A DNA stretch of 64,000 bases from Trochalopteron elliotii (taxonomy: Eukaryota > Chordata > Aves > Passeriformes > Leiothrichidae), in assembly GCA_024734555.1 (NCBI GenBank), contig JANPWX010000452.1:1424355-1488354 (forward strand). Direction: 5' to 3'. Under the pieces are notes generated by a model, which worked only from the letters and a program-made list of their open reading frames with translations, was not told the origin of the DNA and made no database searches. Position 1 is the stretch's first letter; the number at the start of each line of letters is the position of its first letter. Shown here one piece after another: positions 60,461 to 64,000 of this stretch. The translations under genes and the position numbers were made by a program.

Positions 60461-63400
60461 AGGTCATCTACTCTTTTTGACATATTCTACAAGCCTGTCA
60501 ACCAGGGTAACAGTGACTTCAGTTTAGCCCTCCATTGCTATTTCAGCAGGACGTGAGGTCTTACCATGTAAATTTTGTCAATCAGGAAATTATTTTTCTT
60601 CCAAGGGATGAACGTTGTGTGGCAACAGTTTCAGGACACTCCTCCCAGTAGCATCACGTCATCAACACAGATGTACTTTTGTGCCTCCATACATCAATCA
60701 GTTCCTTTTCTGGATGGCAGCTTCTCTTAAATCAGTGCTCCTGGGAAGGCTGGAGTGGGCCTCTGGTGAAGGGTGGAAGGCTGGTTGTACCCTGTGTTAG
60801 CCAGGACCCAAGGGTTTCTCCTCAGCAGTGAAACAGTGCCCATCTCTCCTTCAGCCAACAGCCCTTACCTGCAGGCATTCCAGTTTTTATGAATTGTAAG
60901 GTCTGTGGCCCTGAAAGTGTATTTCAACATTTGGGAAAGACTTAAGACTAAATTAGGCAGCACAGTGAAAGGATTAAGTTTTTCCAGAAATTCCTGTGAC
61001 TTCTGTAACATTTCTACCTTTACAGCTTAGACAAAAATAGCTTTTTAAAGTTGAGGAACTTCTTGAGGGTTGAATGTGACTGAACTGAGGAAAAAAGAAC
61101 ATTCTTTTTTTCCAGAAGTTTTTCAGGATTCTTTCCTTGGTCTGTACAGTAAGTATTTTAAAAAATCATTGAAATATATATTTTGTTTAATGTGCTATAG
61201 ATTTGTCACAAGTCTAATTAAAATCTGAAGCCTCTGCTTTTATATTATTTATAAAACTTCTTAGCACACAGTATCATGAATGAAACTGATTTGATCTTAA
61301 AGCTCTACAGGTCAAGCCCAGGGCAAAGGGGCCCTGATTTATTTGGAAATTTTGAATGAAAACAGAGGAGAGGTATTTATTATTTTAAAAAATGATTCCA
61401 GCTCTCCCATAATCTTAGGCACTGAGGCCTTTATAAAGGAGAATTAATTCTGGTACACAAGTAGCAGATAGCGTTTTGCAAAACTATTCTGGTGTTATAT
61501 TAAAAGCTTATAATCTGTTCATTGTAATTGCTGTCTCCCTCCAGCTCACATTATAATTTTCAAACCTATGAGAGCTATGAGAAACTTCAACCAAGGTAGG
61601 AGAACACTTTTTTAGAAACCTAAGGTCTGGCTTGTATTTGCGTTAAAACCCTTTCACAGTACCCAGTAACAGAAAGTGTTTTTAAGTTTGTCTAGTACAA
61701 CCACGAGGTTGATAGCTTCTCTCTGCTCATCTGCATTTAGGGATGACTGTGGTTTTAATGAAACAGAATATTCCAAATACTAATGGATCTTAAATTGCTT
61801 ATTCTTACCAAGAGGTACTCCAAATAGCACATTTGCCTCAAGTATGTGATATAAAGTGATGAGTTAATTCATGTACTTGTGTCAATTGCTTCAAGATACG
61901 GAGAATTAGCTGCATTAGTGATATGCTGCTTTTTTTTCTCTCCTTGTGCTTTACATATGAACAGGAAAGTGCATAGGAGTGGAGATCAATTTAAGCTGTG
62001 CTGTGCAAAGGGGAGAAATCTGGTGATGGTCCTACAAATGTCATTGACAAGGTTAGTAAATTCTTTCTTTTTGCATTTTCTTGCTGCTCCTTGTACTTAG
62101 GCTTGACATAGTTAGGATTTTTGGAGCAGTCTGTGGCAGGAAAATTTCTGATTGCAGTGAATTAACCCAAGAAGAGTTTGTCTTCGGGAGAGCCACATCA
62201 AATGGAGCTTGAAAATCCCTCTTAGTGACCTGCACCAAAGCACAGCTCAAATTGTTCCAAGGACCTCTTCTCCATCTGGACTCCCAAACCCACCAGCATC
62301 ACATCTTGAAAAAGGAAAATGTGGGGACAAATGCACATCCTAGATACATCAAACTTCCCTGGAGATCAAGGGCCAGAGCACAGTGAGATTCCCCAGCCTC
62401 AGGGTTCCTCTGAAGTAGAACAGAGCAACAGGTGGCTGCTGTTAATGTGCTGAATGTGGCTTCCCTCTGTGTCTGGCCATGGAAAACAAAGCCAGCCAGC
62501 AGATCCATGCCAAACACTTTGCAAGCATGGAGCTTACACAATTGGGCTCCACCCACATGCCTCACATGGGAATTTTCTCCCTCACCAGCTGGGTTAAGAT
62601 CACAAGATTGAAAAAATGAGAAGGGGGAAAAAAAAAAAAAGAGCTGGAGTTGTTTTCTTTCCATTGTGGCTCCTGAGCTGAAAGTTCCTTTGCAACAGAA
62701 TAATAGAATAAAGATGAGAGTGAACACTGCTGATGGCTCAAAATCTGGCACCAAAATTTATTTTTCCTAAGCAGTCTGAGTCTGAACAGTCTTGTCAGAC
62801 AATGTCAACAGAGGTGAAAAAAAAATGATGAAAATCATTGAATCTAGTTTGGCTCAAAAATGAATAAATGCACCAGACAGGGTAAGTATATGGCCATTAA
62901 AAATGGCATAACCCTGACTGAAAACTGAACACCCTCATGTGTATTTTGTACTCTCAAAGGCTTATCATGCCAGCTGTATTTTTGAATGAGCTAAGTGTCT
63001 ACTCATATGAAATGAATGCGAGTAGGCACACATAAACTTTCTCATCAGTGTCCATACTCATAGCTGGGTATGTATTGAAGTCTCTCAACTCAGCTTGTTA
63101 TAGCTATCACGATGCAGAGCCTGAAAATGCCTCTTCTCCAAGTGCAGACAAACGTGAACTGACAAGCACTGTATTTTGCCCTTAAGGCTCCTGTCCATGG
63201 TGATGCATCGTCAGTTCTTCTCTGTAAAAATCTCTGCCCCCCCATCCCACACACGCTTGTCTCTTCCCTTAGCGCTCGCCTAATTTGGAAGCAGGTACAA
63301 TTCGTGGGAAACACTGACTGCACTCCAGCACCAACATCTTAATGCACAGGAGGAAGATGTGTGGGTTCAGCAGGAGGCAGGTGCAGGGTGTGAGAGCCCC

Positions 63401-64000
63401 AGCCCGAGAAGGAAAGGGACAGAGACCCACAGCACGGTGGTGCTGCTGCCTGTGCCTCACCCGGGAACCCATGGAGCCTCCACGCCTGTCACCCATGGAA
63501 ATCAGTTTCCTGTTGAATGGTGCCTGTAGTCAAGAACTAGATGCTCGAAGTCCCATTGTAGCCCGACACAATGAAAATAAAACCCGAGGACAATACAGAT
63601 GCTGATGTCTTTACTTGCTTTGATAACAATGACACCAGTAAACAATGATGTTTAAGTGCACTTGCATGGTTCTTAAATTAAAAACAAGATAGCCAAGGGC
63701 AGTGAGAAGTCACTAGCATTCCTGAGACTGGCACAGAGAAGGGCCTCTTATTTACTTCAAGCTGGAAACAAACCCTGCAGTGTGGGGATGACCATGGTAC
63801 CTTTATAAGGGGGTGACAGCTTCCAGGCTCTCAATTCTGTTGTGATTCCCATTCCACCAAACTCCATTTACATAGTCACAGGAGCAGCGGGGCTTGAGGC
63901 TGGGGCATTGCAACGTGTTTGATACAGGCACTGAGACCTGCTCTCTGTGGGTGCTTCAGAAGAGAAAGAAAATGGAGTGCTAAAAAAACCTCTTCCTGCT
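60461..64000. other. No gene; GC-richer patches at 62180-62560 and 63330-63500
   Basis: The longest frame is 151 codons (62299-62754, minus), unrecognised. An A13-type run lies at about 62629-62640. The 63330-63610 stretch has slightly more CpG and an AATAAA at about 63576, but no terminal repeats to support an LTR. The AT-rich part at 61100-61600 looks ordinary. Confidence 0.45.

Noticed and set aside
60868..60912. Minus-strand exon-like segment with donor CAG|GTAAGG
   Set aside because: Only 45 nt with a mediocre acceptor; such pairs arise often by chance.
63540..63610. Possible second LTR edge with AATAAA and raised CpG
   Set aside because: No terminal inverted repeat, TATA box or partner repeat could be found.
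1..64000. CRISPR array, operons, prophage or insertion sequences
   Set aside because: Nothing prokaryotic is present: no spaced repeats, no dense coding, no transposase frames.

Overview
The window reads as non-coding nuclear DNA from a bird, most likely a songbird. The CR1 tails at 8745-8964, 31151-31430 and 6505-7350 end in the octamer-type 3' repeats typical of avian CR1. The 8745-8964 copy resembles, from memory, tails common in passerines. Young repeats are sparse, the base composition is AT-leaning, and CpG is strongly depleted outside one short island. Degraded MIR-like SINEs and palindromic amniote repeats fit this picture. I found no protein-coding gene, tRNA, rRNA or known microRNA. 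The longest open frames (207 codons on - at 57875-58498; 174 codons on + at 51403-51927) are about what chance gives in 64 kb and match no family I recognise, so nothing is called CDS.

Layout. 1-6500 is unannotated DNA with a CR1 tail near 3.4 kb, a GC-richer patch at 4.5-5.2 kb and an AT-rich block at 5.4-5.8 kb that looks constrained. 6505-7350 is a long antisense CR1 fragment and 8745-8964 a sense CR1 tail. Old MIR-like remnants lie at 9.7 and 10.7 kb. 13.4-13.9 kb is GC-rich and holds an 18-bp perfect palindrome. 14.5-26.8 kb is mostly single-copy, with three conserved-element-like blocks and two palindromic-repeat copies. An ATC/ATT microsatellite at 26.8 kb precedes an isolated CpG island at 27.3-27.66 kb, the only promoter-like feature in the window.

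28.4-31.4 kb holds a constrained-looking block ending in a long pyrimidine tract, a GC-rich patch, and an antisense CR1 end that still encodes a recognisable reverse-transcriptase C-terminus. 32-54 kb is single-copy with MIR-like remnants and further conserved-element-like blocks. 57.1-58.9 kb carries a G17 run and an old direct duplication that brackets a GC-richer 1.1-kb segment. 60014-60460 is a solo retroviral LTR on the minus strand with perfect terminal inverted repeats and an octamer-CCAAT-TATA-AATAAA series.

No genes work together here. The most reasonable reading is a gene desert or a very large intron with scattered candidate regulatory blocks and one orphan CpG island. 'Conserved-element-like' calls rest on composition and appearance only, because no alignment could be run.
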